Translations under genes and position numbers: made by a program
Part shown: positions 1-11,402 of the stretch, piece after piece
Layout of the letters: every line of letters starts with the position of its first letter
Position numbering within the stretch: the stretch's first letter is position 1
Assembly (NCBI GenBank): GCA_965240325.2
Contig: OZ251231.1
Location: 1,984,001-2,048,000, forward strand
Reading direction: 5' to 3'
Origin: Rebecca billardiae RCC1528
Taxonomy: Eukaryota; Haptophyta
DNA length: 64,000 nt
The notes under the pieces: model-generated
What the model was told of the DNA's origin: nothing
Databases searched by the model: none
The model's input: the letters and a program-made list of their open reading frames with translations, nothing else

Positions 1-25
1 GGTAGTGGTGGCTGTACTACACATT

Positions 26-3000
26 GCCCACAAGGCACTGGCCAAGCTGGACCCTGCTCTCTTGCCCAGGACTGTGGGGTGGGCACCGGGTGAGCAGTGA
101 TGTGACCTGACTGCACCGAGTCTTAGGAGTGGCAGTACCTGGTGGATTTTCAGCCACCGGGATTCGGACATTTCGACTTAAGGCGAGACGGCGAGCACCG
201 AACCGTTTCCCTTAAGAAGAGCTGTACCCACCTGGTCGCATTGCACTATTCACGCGGCGCCTTCTGGGGCTTCGGGTCATTTTTGAGACTAGGACTTCTG
301 AGCGGCTGTGAATACTTTCGTAGGCCGCAAACGGCGCGGCTGGTATGGGTTTCCGACGGAATCTTACCTGTGAAGCGTGTTTCCAATAGTGTCCGCCACG
401 CCGCCGCCGTGAAGAAGGTATAAGCTGAACGGCGCGGCTCGTATTGGGTTTCCGACGGAATCTTACCTGCTGTAAAGAGTGTTTCCAATAGTGTCCGCCA
501 CGCCGCCAATAGTGTCCGCCACGCCGCCGCCGTGAAGAAGGTAAGCTCCTTACCTTCTTCACGGCGGCGGCGTGGCGGACACTATTGGAAACACTCTTTA
601 CATAAAGATTCCGTCGGAAACCCAATACGAGCCGCGCCGTTCAGCCGTTACACCTTCTTCACGGCGGCGGCGTGGCGCGGACACTATTGGAAACACGCTT
701 CACAGGTAAGATTCCGTCGGAAACCCATACCAGCCGCGCCGTTTGCGGCCTACGAAAGTATTCACAGCCGCTCAGAAGTCCTAGTCTCAAAAATGACCCG
801 AAGCCCCAGAAGGTGCCGCGTGAATAGTGCAATGCGACCAGGTGGGTACAGCTCTTCTTAAGGGAAACGGTTCGGTGCTCGCCGTCTCGCCTTAAGTCGA
901 AATGTCCGAATCCCGGTGGCTGAAAATCCACCAGGTAGGCTTCATGGCACTGCTGTCACTATTAATAGTCGGTCAGGGTAGTCGTCTGAGTTATAAGATG
1001 GAACAGTGGATCATATATATGGGTCGATTTTTTTGGCTTCGGCGCACGGTGCGCCGATCTCGTCAACGAGCGGCCATCGTGAAAGCGCGCGAAAGTTGCG
1101 TTTGCGGGGGCTCGCGCTGCCGGGGTCGTGCGACGCGGGCGAAGGGCGCGCGGCCCCTGGCGCTGGTCGGCGGTGACGAGGACACCCAGGTGCGCCATCT
1201 CGCGCGCCGCCACGCCCCTCTCCGCCCACAAGGCACTGGCCAAGCTGGACCCTGCTCTCTTCCCCAGGACTGTGGGGTGGGCACAGGGTGAGCAGTGATG
1301 TGACCTGACTGCACCGAGTCTTAGGAGTGGCAGTACCTGGTGGATTTTCAGCCACCGGGATTCGGACATTTCGACTTAAGGCGAGACGGCGAGCACCGAA
1401 CCGTTTGCCTTAAGAAGAGCTGTACCCACCTGGTCGCATTGCACTATTCACGCGGCGCCTTCTGGGGCTTCGGGTCATTTTTGAGACTAGGACTTCTGAG
1501 CGGCTGTGAATACTTTCGTAGGCCGCAAACGGCGCGGCTGGTATGGGTTTCCGACGGAATCTTACCTGTGAAGCGTGTTTCCAATAGTGTCCGCCACGCC
1601 GCCGCCGTGAAGAAGGTATAAGCTGAACGGCGCGGCTCGTATTGGGTTTCCGACGGAATCTTACCTGCTGTAAAGAGTGTTTCCAATAGTGTCCGCCACG
1701 CCGCCAATAGTGTCCGCCACGCCGCCGCCGTGAAGAAGGTAAGCTCCTTACCTTCTTAACGGCGGCGGCGTGGCGGACACTATTGGAAACACTCTTTACA
1801 TAAAGATTCCGTCGGAAACCCAATACGAGCCGCGCCGTTCAGCCGTTACACCTTCTTCACGGCGGCGGCGTGGCGCGGACACTATTGGAAACACGCTTCA
1901 CAGGTAAGATTCCGTCGGAAACCCATACCAGCCGCGCCGTTTGCGGCCTACGAAAGTATTCACAGCCGCTCAGAAGTCCTAGTCTCAAAAATGACCCGAA
2001 GCCCCAGAAGGTGCCGCGTGAATAGTGCAATGCGACCAGGTGGGTACAGCTCTTCTTAAGGGAAACGGTTCGGTGCTCGCCGTCTCGCCTTAAGTCGAAA
2101 TGTCCGAATCCCGGTGGCTGAAAATCCACCAGGTAGGCTTCATGGCACTGCTGTCACTATTAATAGTCGGTCAGGGTAGTCGTCTGAGTTATAAGATGGA
2201 ACAGTGGATCATATATATGGGTCGATTTTTTTGGCTTCGGCGCACGGTGCGCCGATCTCGTCAACGAGCGGCCATCGTGAAAGCGCGCGAAAGTTGCGTT
2301 TGCGGGGGCTCGCGCTGCCGGGGTCGTGCGACGCGGGCGAAGGGCGCGCGGCCCCTGGCGCTGGTCGGCGGTGACGAGGACACCCAGGTGCGCCATCTCG
2401 CGCGCCGCCACGCCCCTCTCCGCCCACAAGGCACCGGCCAAGCTGGACCCTGCTCTCTTCCCCAGGACTGTGGGGTGGGCACAGGGTGAGCAGTGATGTG
2501 ACCTGACTGCACCGAGTCTTAGGAGTGGCAGTACCTGGTGGATTTTCAGCCACCGGGATTCGGACATTTCGACTTAAGGCGAGACGGCGAGCACCGAACC
2601 GTTTGCCTTAAGAAGAGCTGTACCCACCTGGTCGCATTGCACTATTCACGCGGCGCCTTCTGGGGCTTCGGGTCATTTTTGAGACTAGGACTTCTGAGCG
2701 GCTGTGAATACTTTCGTAGGCCGCAAACGGCGCGGCTGGTATGGGTTTCCGACGGAATCTTACCTGTGAAGCGTGTTTCCAATAGTGTCCGCCACGCCGC
2801 CGCCGTGAAGAAGGTATAAGCTGAACGGCGCGGCTCGTATTGGGTTTCCGACGGAATCTTACCTGCTGTAAAGAGTGTTTCCAATAGTGTCCGCCACGCC
2901 GCCAATAGTGTCCGCCACGCCGCCGCCGTGAAGAAGGTAAGCTCCTTACCTTCTTAACGGCGGCGGCGTGGCGGACACTATTGGAAACACTCTTTACATA

Positions 3001-3415
3001 AAGATTCCGTCGGAAACCCAATACGAGCCGCGCCGTTCAGCCGTTATACCTTCTTCACGGCGGCGGCGTGGCGCGGACACTATTGGAAACACGCTTCACA
3101 GGTAAGATTCCGTCGGAAACCCATACCAGCCGCGCCGTTTGCGGCCTACGAAAGTATTCACAGCCGCTCAGAAGTCCTAGTCTCAAAAATGACCCGAAGC
3201 CCCAGAAGGCGCCGCGTGAATAGTGCAATGCGACCAGGTGGGTACAGCTCTTCTTAAGGGAAACGGTTCGGTGCTCGCCGTCTCGCCTTAAGTCGAAATG
3301 TCCGAATCCCGGTGGCTGAAAATCCACCAGGTAGGCTTCATGGCACTGCTGTCACTATTAATAGTCGGTCAGGGTAGTCGTCTGAGTTATAAGATGGAAC
3401 AGTGGATCATATATA
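26..3415. repeat. Tandem satellite array, 1198-bp unit, about 2.8 copies
   Basis: The same block recurs at a fixed offset of 1198 bp (for example 142, 1340 and 2538) with only a few substitutions between copies. The array starts inside a unit at about base 26 and stops inside the spacer of the third unit at about 3415, where an AT microsatellite takes over. Each unit has a long foldback palindrome of about 800 bp plus a GC-rich spacer of about 396 bp. The near identity of the copies suggests recent amplification or active homogenisation. Short open frames in it occur on both strands as mirror images, so I treat them as products of the palindrome and not as genes. Confidence 0.95.
136..937. 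repeat. Foldback palindrome inside each satellite unit
   Basis: The left arm (136-545) and right arm (549-937) are reverse complements apart from a 21-bp duplication in the left arm and minor changes. The ends read TACCTGGTGG and CCACCAGGTA, so a TA dinucleotide lies at each edge, as with TA-duplicating MITE-like elements. The same palindrome is at about 1334-2135 and 2532-3333. The centre near 547 is GGTAAGCTCCTTACC. Sub-blocks of about 40 bp repeat within the arms. I see no transposase. Confidence 0.85.
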
Positions 3416-3453
3416 TATGTATATATACATATATATATATATGTATATATATT
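3408..3453. repeat. AT microsatellite
   Basis: Interrupted (AT)n tract at the point where the satellite array breaks off. Confidence 0.95.
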
Positions 3454-3794
3454 GATGATGAACTTATCTTTGGTAAGTTGCCACTGCCAGTGTTGCCACG
3501 CCGACTTAATTAAGATGACCTTGGATACTCTATGATCTCGAGGCTCGAGCGCCGGATAGTGGAAAGGAGCGGGTACTTTACTACTTACAGAGGAGCCAGT
3601 GTGGTTGGCCGATATGAAAGGACCCGAGCCGGCCGCCATGATGATGATAAAGGTAGCTCAGTGGCCGATGAGCTGCTCCGGAAATCGACTGCAATTACCT
3701 GCAGGACCTAGAAAGAAGACCGGATGGCGCGGCCCTTGTCCACCAGCTGCGCGTCGCCTTTCCAACCTCCCGACACACTCGGTTATGACCGCCG
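3454..3794. other. Unassigned sequence
   Basis: Mixed-composition DNA between the microsatellite and a dispersed repeat. No coherent reading frame, RNA gene or repeat was recognised. Confidence 0.5.
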
Positions 3795-4880
3795 GTTCCG
3801 CGGTCCTTTTCCGTAGAACGAACGTAGTTCGGGGCCCGCGGTGGCGGTGCACCCTCCGTCGCAGTCGTCCCGTACGTAACTAGACTCCATCCAGCGGCGC
3901 GCCGCCCAGCGCCGCGCCGCCGCCGGCCCGGCCGGCCGGCCGGGCGCGGGCGCGTCGGCGGCTGGCATGCGCCGAGTGTGGATGTCGGTCGTCGGCCGAG
4001 CTGACCTCATCACAGACGGTCCTTACCTGACCCCCTGCGCGTGCGCGACGGCCGACAGGCGGATGCGACTCGGCGTGATCGACGCACGAGCGCGACTCTT
4101 GCACGACAGGCCACCGGCGGAGCTGACTGACAGACAGGGAGCCGACGGCGCGGGACCGCGGATTCGACTTCGTTCGGGCCTGCCGCTCACCGTCGTCGCC
4201 GCGACGCCAGCAGCGCAGGAGTAGATGATCTGCAGGTCAGTAGGGTTCGACCTGCGCGCCTGCGCGACGGCCGACAGGCGGGCGCGAGGCGTGAGCGACT
4301 CATGAGCGCGACTCTACGTGCACACCAGGCCCACGCGGCCGAGCTGACTGACCGAGCCAGGGAGCACGGTGCGAGCAGCCATGCAGCACCGGTGCTTGCA
4401 CGCGCCGCGCGTGCACGGGGTGACACACCTCGGTCAGGCTCGGCACGCGTCGTAGAGGCACGGCCAGCTCTGGGCACGCCAGGCGCCCAGGCCACGCGGA
4501 GCTGACAGCCACTGGGAGCCGACGGCGCGGGGCCGCGGCCAGTTCGACTTGCGCCTGCTCTGAAGAAGAGTTCTGGGAGACCCTGGCGGAGAGGCATGGC
4601 AAGGGGGGCGTGTGGTGAAGTCGGAGACTCAGAGATCGATCAGTCCGGCATCATGCGCCGCTGCCCCCGAGCTTGCGAGAGCCCGAACACAGGGCGGCGG
4701 CTGCGGCGGCGGCTCGCGGCCGCGCGGCCGGCCGCGCAGGCATCGACAGGGCGCGGCAGGGGCGTGCGGAGTGAGTAGTGAGCGGGCACGAACGCGATGT
4801 CGACGGCCGTCGGGACCCGCCGCAGACGCGCGCTCCAGGCGCCACTCGGCACTCGCCACGCGCACCTGCCCATCGATCGC
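3795..4880 (+). repeat. Dispersed repeat A, copy 1
   Basis: This block matches 33432-34490 in the same orientation with scattered substitutions and small indels. It opens with CGCGGTCCTTTTCCGTAGAA and includes shared landmarks such as AGAGATCGATCAGTCCGGCA (near 4630 here, near 34230 in copy 2). It has an internal repeat: a segment with GACGGCCGACAGGCGG occurs near 4048 and again near 4268. A short fragment of its 5' end also sits at 8805-8875. No protein-like frame is conserved between copies. Confidence 0.85.
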
Positions 4881-4950
4881 CCCCTTGGACCGTTGTCCGT
4901 TGGACGCCGAGAGTCGTCGCGGCTCGCTCGCCACCCCCGAACGCATCACG

Positions 4951-4995
4951 GCTCAAAACCTGCACACGTCCTTGCGACGGCGGCAGGTTTTGAGC
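4951..4995. repeat. Hairpin, GCTCAAAACC stem, copy 1
   Basis: Inverted repeat GCTCAAAACCTGC ... GCAGGTTTTGAGC with a loop of about 19 nt. A second hairpin with nearly the same stem lies at 5350-5389. Both are followed by the shared phrase ACTATG(G/A)AATGGGC, so this is a small repeat family and not a chance stem. Confidence 0.75.
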
Positions 4996-5152
4996 TCGCC
5001 CGCTCGGTAAGTCAGTGACTATGGAATGGGCTGGCAACGAATAGCAGTGCGGGTATTTTCAATAAGGCTTGCGGGTTTAGTAGACTCTAGATACCAACCG
5101 CCGCGAAGCCAAGTTCGTATTCATCAAGGTGGAGGCAAACTATCATTCTCCC

Positions 5153-5300
5153 GATGGCTCATTGATGAATACCAGTTGTCACGAAGCGGTGGATTCGTTC
5201 TCCTGATGGATCATTGATGAATACCAGTTGTCACGAAGCGGTGGATTCGTTCTCCTGATGCGGTGGATTCGTTCTCCTGATGGCTCATTGATGAATACCA
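5153..5300. repeat. 52-bp tandem repeat
   Basis: Two full 52-bp units (5153-5204 and 5205-5256) are followed by partial units at 5257-5278 and 5279-5300. The unit contains CATTGATGAATACCAGTTGT. It is local satellite DNA with no coding signal. Confidence 0.9.
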
Positions 5301-5349
5301 ATTTGTGAGATGGCGACGATCAGGTTACGAAGCGGTCGTACGCGGGCTT

Positions 5350-5389
5350 GCTCAAAACCTACCGACGGGACGGCTGGTAGGTTTTGAGC
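5350..5389. repeat. Hairpin, GCTCAAAACC stem, copy 2
   Basis: Inverted repeat GCTCAAAACCTACC ... GGTAGGTTTTGAGC. The stem is conserved with 4951-4995, with a compensatory difference in the stem (TGC/GCA against TACC/GGTA). That fits a structured element or a miniature mobile sequence. Confidence 0.75.
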
Positions 5390-6110
5390 TCGGCGACTAT
5401 GAAATGGGCGGGCAACGAATAGCTGACCCGTTGCAAGGGCGGTACCGCCCTTGCCCGTTGCAAGCGTGAGCGCCGAAAAAACGACACTTCTGCGGCCTAG
5501 AGTTACGACGATAGATAGTCATGCCGGCGGCGGCGGCGGCGGCGGGAGCGTAACAGTGCGTCTACCATCACCTTCCGTTTAGCGCGCTACGCCGCGCGTG
5601 CCGGGTAGTGCCCCCGGCCCGCCGCAGCAGCAGTCGACAAGTAGTGAAGAGACGATGACCGCGGACGCAGTGCCGCAGTACAGCCTGCATCCACTTTGAC
5701 AGCGCGGCGCGCACTGTAGTTGCACTTGCAGCGCTCGCGCTCAGCGAGCATGGGCGTGCGCTCAGGCGTGTCAAGTGCTGTGTCGTCGGCGCGCTTTCGC
5801 CTGCCACCTCGCGCACCCGTGCACGCAGCTTCATCGTCTTCATGAGGACTGCTGTGCTGCTGTCGCCATCACCCGAGTCCGCGGTCGCGCGGCGCGCGCG
5901 GTGGCAGCTGTGCACCGCAGAGTGTCACCGCTGCTGCTTCGCAGCAGTCGTCAGCAGTTGCGTCGTCATCCTCCTCGTCGTCGGCTTCCACTGCCGCAAG
6001 AGGGAACGCTGCCAAAGCTGCAGTTGGGAGGCAAGCCCTTCTCTCTTCCCACCGCGGCGCGCGCGTTGTGACAGCCCTCCCCGTTTGGCTTCTCTTGACC
6101 ACCTGCTGAG
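5390..6110. other. Unassigned sequence
   Basis: There is a short (GGC)n run near 5523-5544 and GC-rich sequence open in several frames on both strands. None of the frames shows a recognisable domain. Confidence 0.5.
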
Positions 6111-6250
6111 GGTTTTGCAGCTCGATCTCGGCAACGGCACCACCTGGCGACGAACGGATTGGATTGTGCACGGGGAATTGGATTCCCCGTGCACCAATCC
6201 GCTCGGTTCGTCGCGCCTGGCCGCCATCGCCCAGCGCTAGTTGCAAAACC
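6111..6250. repeat. 140-bp near-perfect palindrome
   Basis: The sequence folds about 6180/6181, from GGTTTTGCAG at the left end to TTGCAAAACC at the right end. The centre is TGCACGGGGAATTGGATTCC and its complement. It looks like a miniature foldback element. I could not see a target duplication. Confidence 0.85.
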
Positions 6251-6279
6251 GTATTTTCACCGGTACGTCGCATTTTTAT

Positions 6280-6624
6280 CACCGCCCTACCTACGGTCAC
6301 TCACCCGTGCAACGGGTCAGCTGCGGGTATTTTTCAATGTCTCGCACTAATTGGAGTTGGTGAGAGTCGTTCTTGCGGCGGCGAGGCCATATTTATTTAC
6401 TATGGTCACACATGAACGACTGAGTCCACCCGTAAGTAATTACTCACCCCGTCGGACACTTGGTTGGGCGTGGGTTTCGTTGATTCCTCTGTTCACTATT
6501 CAAGACGGCGGCCGCGTCCTTTTTCGACGCAGAATGCACCTGTAAGGGAGTCTCAATTCTCAAAATCGAAACTCGGTCTCGGCTCCAGCCGCCTGGAAAA
6601 CACCGCCCCGTCCCTTTTTCTTTT
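6280..6624. repeat. Dispersed repeat family R2, divergent copy
   Basis: The phrases AAAATCGAAACTCGGTCTC and CCCCGTCCCTTTTT, in this order, also occur at 34870-34930 and more loosely at 11118-11170. This is a divergent non-coding copy next to the left terminal repeat at 6625. Confidence 0.6.
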
Positions 6625-8575
6625 ACCAGGTCGTTCCCCGTGCACTGGGAATCCGCGGTTTCGCCCTATTCAGAGCGCGAGGCCGCGGCATAGCAACGCA
6701 GATTTAGTCTTCCGCTTCGTCTATCAGACCACTTGAACGATCTAATCGAGCTTTCCAATTGAAAATGACGAAACTAGATCCATCCATTGGAGAAGCCAAA
6801 TCCCGAGCGCGGCAAAGCCGTGGAACGCAGTAATCAGCCTCGTCAGCGATAGTCCGCTCACGAAATCGATGCGCTGGAAATGAGTTCTTCGTGTGCAACC
6901 TGGAGGCGGGAGCCCTCCGCCGCGGGTGCGGAGCACCGATTCTGACCCGCCCCCTGCGGCTGCGGCCGGGCACGAGTGCGATGCCGCTGGCCCCGGCTGG
7001 GGGGCGCGCCCGGGCCAGGGCACTGCGGGCGCGGATGTGCTCGCGGAGCCGGCGTGCGTGGACGGGCTGTTGCGGGAGAGTATCTGCCGCCCTCCTGCGC
7101 CGTGCGACTTGCGCCACGCCTCTTTCGCCTCGGCTCAGGGCAGCGCACACGCGCGCGCCGCCTCCGAAGGCCAGCCTTGCCTGCGCCGCAGCCGGTCGCG
7201 CGCGCGCCGTGCGCGGCGTGGTCGGGAAGGAACGGGGGGTGCTGCCGGGCGAGATGGCGACATCATGTGCGCACGCCATGCCGCCGCGCCACGCCTTGCC
7301 GAGCGTGTCGCCGGTCCGTTTGCACGCCTCTTCCAGTTGTCACAAATGGTGTCAGGTGTGCCGCACGGCCTCGCGGTCGTGACCGCTGGGGGGCGCGCCC
7401 GGGCCAGGGCGCTGCGGGCGCGGATGTGCTTGCGGAGCCGGCGTGCGTGGACGGGCTGTTGCGGGAGAGTATCTGCCGCCCTCCTGCGCCGCGCGACTTG
7501 CGCCACGCCTCTTTCGCCTCGGCTCAGGGCAGCGCGCACGCGCGCGCGCCGCCTCAAGGCCAGCCTTGCCTGCGCTGCAGCCGACCGCGCGCGCGCCGTG
7601 CGCGGCGTGGTCGGGAAGGAACGGGCGCGGCTGCCGGGCGAGATGGCGATATCATGTGCGCACGCCATGCCGCCCCGCCACGCCTTGCCGAGCGTGTCGC
7701 CGGTCCGTTTGCACGCCTCTTCGAGTTGTCACAAATGGTGTGCACGCGGCCTCGCGGTCGTGACCGCCTTGTCGGGACGATCATTGAGACACAGAACAGT
7801 GCCAGACGGGCACGCGGGAAACTCTTACATGAATGTTCATCACTGCGTGGTCATGTAGAAGTGCTGGGTGCGACGCTTTCCTCGCGCGGATGCACTTTCA
7901 TCATCTTCTTCGAGCTCAGGTCTGGCTTCAGGCACGACAAGAAAGCAGCACTCGTCAACAGCTGTGCGGATCCGTTATCGTGCCCTTTCGCGGCGCCGCG
8001 GGGCGGCATGGCGTGCGCACATGATGTCGTCATCTCGCCCGGCAGCACCCCCCGTTCCTTCCCGACCACGCCGCGCACGGCGCGCGCGCGGTTGGCTGCG
8101 GCGCGGCAGTGCTCGGGCCTCGAGGCGGCGCGCGCGTGCGCGCTGCCCTGAGCCGCGGCGAAAAGAGGCGTGGCGCGAGACGCGCGGCGCAGGAGGGCGC
8201 CAGATACTCTCCCGCGACAGCCTGTCCACGCAAGCCGGCTCCGCGAGCACATCCGCGCCCGCAGCGCCGTGCGGCGTGCCCCGGGCGCGCCCCGCCAACG
8301 GCGCTCGGCCGCCTTGCCGCTGCCCGCCTGCCGCCGAGGGCAAAAGGTCAAGATTTGGTCGGCCCTCGCCTGCCGAGCCGCCACCGGGGGCTCCGCCCTG
8401 CCTTCTATCTCGTTGCGGCTCAATTTTGGGATTGCGAGACCAGCTCATCGATTGACGCACATCCGCACCCGCGAGACCTGAAAATCTTATTCGCGGGTAG
8501 CGACGGGTGCGTCCTGCGGCTGTTTTTCTCGTATGTCCAAACCGCGGATTCCCAGTGCAGGGGGAACGACCTGGT
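6625..8575. mobile_element. Putative non-autonomous DNA transposon, 37-bp terminal inverted repeats
   Basis: The left end (6625-6661, starting ACCAGGTCGTTCCCCGTGCA) is the reverse complement of the right end (8539-8575) with one mismatch. Each end abuts a TA (TACCAGG ... CCTGGTA), consistent with a TA target duplication. The interior has a GC-rich ~390-bp unit in direct orientation (about 7000-7385 and 7388-7740) and again inverted at about 8000-8310. Long overlapping open frames here come from GC-rich repeats on both strands. I recognise no transposase, so the element is probably non-autonomous or decayed. Confidence 0.6.
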
Positions 8576-8668
8576 AGATCAAAGATCTTTATTTTGAAAC
8601 GTGGTCGGTGGTTAGTGCCCGCGTCGCGGGCTCCACGCTGCGCGTTCCGCCCTGCACCGCGGGCCATA
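8576..8668. repeat. Dispersed repeat family R2, copy
   Basis: Contains GATCAAAGATCTTTATTTTG followed by GGGCTCCACGCTGCGCGTTC and CACCGCGGGCCAT. The same order occurs at 34935-35018 and 11178-11272. Confidence 0.75.
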
Positions 8669-8684
8669 ACTCCGTTATAACGCC

Positions 8685-8875
<191 letters not shown>

Positions 8876-9092
8876 TGTCAGTCTGACATGTGTAACAGTT
8901 CGCCTGAGCAGAGTGAGCTGCCACCGCCAACTCAGTTGCCGCCAACCGGGCCGGCGGGCCGAGGACTCGGTCGCCGCGCGGGCCGCGCGCGGGGAAGCGG
9001 CCGCTCGGGGGCGGCGCGCGGCCGCAGGGCGAGAGGTGCCGCGCGCGGCGCGGGCCGGCGCGTGCGCGCGTGCGGGCGCACCTGCTTGAGGT

Positions 9093-10532
9093 GCTCGCGC
9101 TGCGCCATGCGCTCGGCGACGGGCCGCTGGTCGCTCAGCCGGCGCGCCTCGTGCCGGCAGAGCGAAAGCGCGCGCCACCGTGGCGGCTGCCCCGGCCTGC
9201 CGCTGCGCAGCCGCGCACCGAGACCGAGCGGAGCTCGGGATGGAACGAGGCGAGCGGCGCGTCGCGCCTGCCGCCGCGCGTGCGCGCCTGCTCCACCGCG
9301 CCGCCGTGCTCGCCCGCCGCCTCCTCCGCCGCGTCGGCGGCCTCGAAGACGGCGGCGGCCAACCAGCGGCAGGCTCGGAGCCTGTGCGCGCTCCTGAACC
9401 GGCGCCGATCGCCTCGACGGCCGTCTACTCCACAGCTGGCTGCTCGAGCTGCTGCACGGGGCGTCGCGACGAGGGCGCCGCGCGCGCCCAGCGCGTCCGT
9501 CGCCGCGTCGCGCAGCGCGTCGAGCTCGGCGCCGCGCTTCGCCAGCTCGGCGCACAGCGCCTCCGCGCGCACGTGCTGGCATGCACGGCCTGTCTGTCAG
9601 TCAGTGTCTGTGTGCCTGTGACGCCGCCCATCTGCGCGCGCAGCTCGGCTGCAGCTCGGCTGCAGCTCGACGGCGGACTCGTCGCGGCTGGCGGCGAGGG
9701 TGCGCAACGCGTCGACGGCCGAGGCCTGCAGCCCGGTGATCGCCGCGTCGACGCGCGCGGCGCATTCCCCGCGGCAGCTCCTCGCGCTACGTGGCCGCCG
9801 CTCGCGTGCAGCACTCAGCAGTGTCTTGCGAACGTTCGGCACTGGCTCCTGCTCGTCCTCACGCTGCTGCACCTCAGCGCCGCCGTCGACCGAGTTGAGG
9901 AGGAGCTCGCGCTCGGCGTCGAGGAGCGAGCTCGCGTGCTCGAGCTCGCCCTTCAGCTGCGCGAACTCCGGGCGCATCCGGCTCATCTCCGCTGCGTGCT
10001 CGGCGCGCTCACTGGCATCCTCGAAGCGTCCGAGCGACGAGCTCGTGAGCGTGCTCCGGACTCGGCTCGCCCTTGCGCGCTCCTCCTCGAGCGACGAACG
10101 CGCCCGCGGGCAGGCTGTTGCCCGCCGCCTCCGCCGCGATCTCGCCGCCCCCGCCGCCGCGATCTCGTCGCGCATGCTTTGCAGCGGGGCGCTGTGTGCG
10201 CGCCATCGGCACGGCCTGGCGACGGACCGGACCGAGCGAGACGCGCACGACGCCTCGGGGAGAGCCGGAGCGGAGCGCGAGGGCGAGAGCAGAGCGCGAG
10301 GGGGAGACCAGCGGCCGGCCGGCTCCCGCCACCGCGCGCGCACCGCGGCGTACGCGGCGCCGACACGCACGTCCCCGGTCAGGGCGCCGCAGCGACGAAG
10401 CGAACGCGAACGAGCGAGCGAGCAGCTCGAGGGCCGTCCGTGCTCGATCAAATAAGTGAGTAGGGCGCCCCGCGCGCGCCTGGCGGCTCCCAGTATCCAA
10501 CTTATTGCGAATAAGTAGCCAAACTTGATCAC
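9093..10532 (-). pseudogene. Coiled-coil protein gene, multi-exon and probably broken
   Basis: On the minus strand several frames give convincing heptad-rich helices. Around 9840-10010 the frame reads MRPEFAQLKGELEHASSLLD and then DAERELLLNSVDGG. Around 9660-9760 it reads AARVDAAITGLQASAVDALR. At 9450-9572 another frame reads AEALCAELAKRGAELDAL, and at 9093-9160 a third reads RLSDQRPVAERMAQREHLKQ, ending at a GTGCGC donor at 9092. The switches could be introns, but at 9640-9670 a triplicated GCAGCTCGGCT run appears to shift the frame. The 3' end runs into repeats at 8805 and no terminal exon is seen. A structural or motor-associated coiled-coil protein is possible, but the family is not recognised. 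Exon borders are uncertain, and decay is more likely than a working gene. Confidence 0.45.
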
Positions 10533-11114
10533 TTCTAAGTGCCCGTGTGTGGCCTATGTTTCCAGCACCATGATGTATCGGTAAACAGCGCGCCGCGCGC
10601 GCACGCAGTACAGTATGCTGACATGCAGTAACTATAGTTGATTGAGGAGGACCCCATGCACATCAACATGCACTTTCAAAAGGTTGCGCTTAGGCCCGGT
10701 TTGTAGGCGGATAACTTGTTTTATAACAAGCCGCCATTCGTCAAAGAATCTCGTTCATTAATCATTAGTGCACAGGCGGTTCATCCATCGAGGCAGGCAG
10801 GTAACGCGTGGTTTTCAAGCGCTATTCAAAAGAATCTCTTTGAATATGATGATTGTGGCGGTTCATCCATCGAGACAGGCGGGAGTAGCTGTTTTAACAA
10901 AGCGCTATTCAGAAGAATCTGGCCTCATAGCTGTTTTCGACCCAAAACAATCAAACGTCGCTCGGCAAACTCGTACTCCAGCATACAAGAATGACAAAAA
11001 TACTCGTCACTTGTTTCACCCCCGGGGTATCTGATCCCACGGCCGTCCAACGACATACGCGGAATGACCCGGGCGCGGCCTTTTAAGCTTGGGATGAACA
11101 GCATTGTACCCCTC
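10533..11114. other. Unassigned lower-GC sequence with a degenerate tandem repeat
   Basis: The stretch 10775-10922 has two diverged copies (from 10775 and 10858) that begin GCGGTTCATCCATCGAG and contain GCGCTATTCA. The remainder shows no coherent frame or recognised RNA. Confidence 0.55.
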
Positions 11115-11345
11115 AAAAAATCGAAAACTCACCCTCCAACAGCCCGCCTAAAAATCGTCCCCCGTCTCCTTTTCTTTGATCAAAATAAGATCTTTTTGAC
11201 AACGTAATGAGGGCCCCCGGCGGGGCTCCACGCTACGCGCTCCGCCCTGCACCGCCGCACCGCGGGCCATGATCGGCTACGCCGATCTTCGGGTAGTGAA
11301 CAACGAAGTTGAGGGCGCACGGCCCTAGTTGTGTCTACTAGTTCG
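11115..11345. repeat. Dispersed repeat R2 joined to the GATCGGCTACGCCGATC repeat
   Basis: An R2 copy (CCCCCGTCTCC, GATC-rich tract, CGCTCCGCCCTGCACC, CGCGGGCCAT) runs into a 17-bp perfect palindrome GATCGGCTACGCCGATC at 11271-11287 and then GGGTAGTGAACAACGAAGTT. The palindrome part recurs at 50422 and, inverted, at 19867. Confidence 0.75.
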
Positions 11346-11402
11346 GTCGTCGCGTTCCGTTTGACACGATGACGAATCACGCACTGTCATCATCACTGTG
11401 AG

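Noticed and set aside
136-937. Introner element carrying splice sites (GTAAG at arms and centre)
   Set aside because: The real introns in this window use GTGCG donors, and the palindromes lie in a satellite, not inside genes.
142-3327. Repeated small open frames (for example starting MDFQPPGFGHF) in the satellite
   Set aside because: They appear on both strands as mirror images because of the palindrome, and they end at repeat borders.
6891-8151. Overlapping Arg/Ala/Pro-rich frames of up to 391 codons
   Set aside because: Several overlapping frames are open at once in a GC-rich internal repeat; no domain or codon signal.
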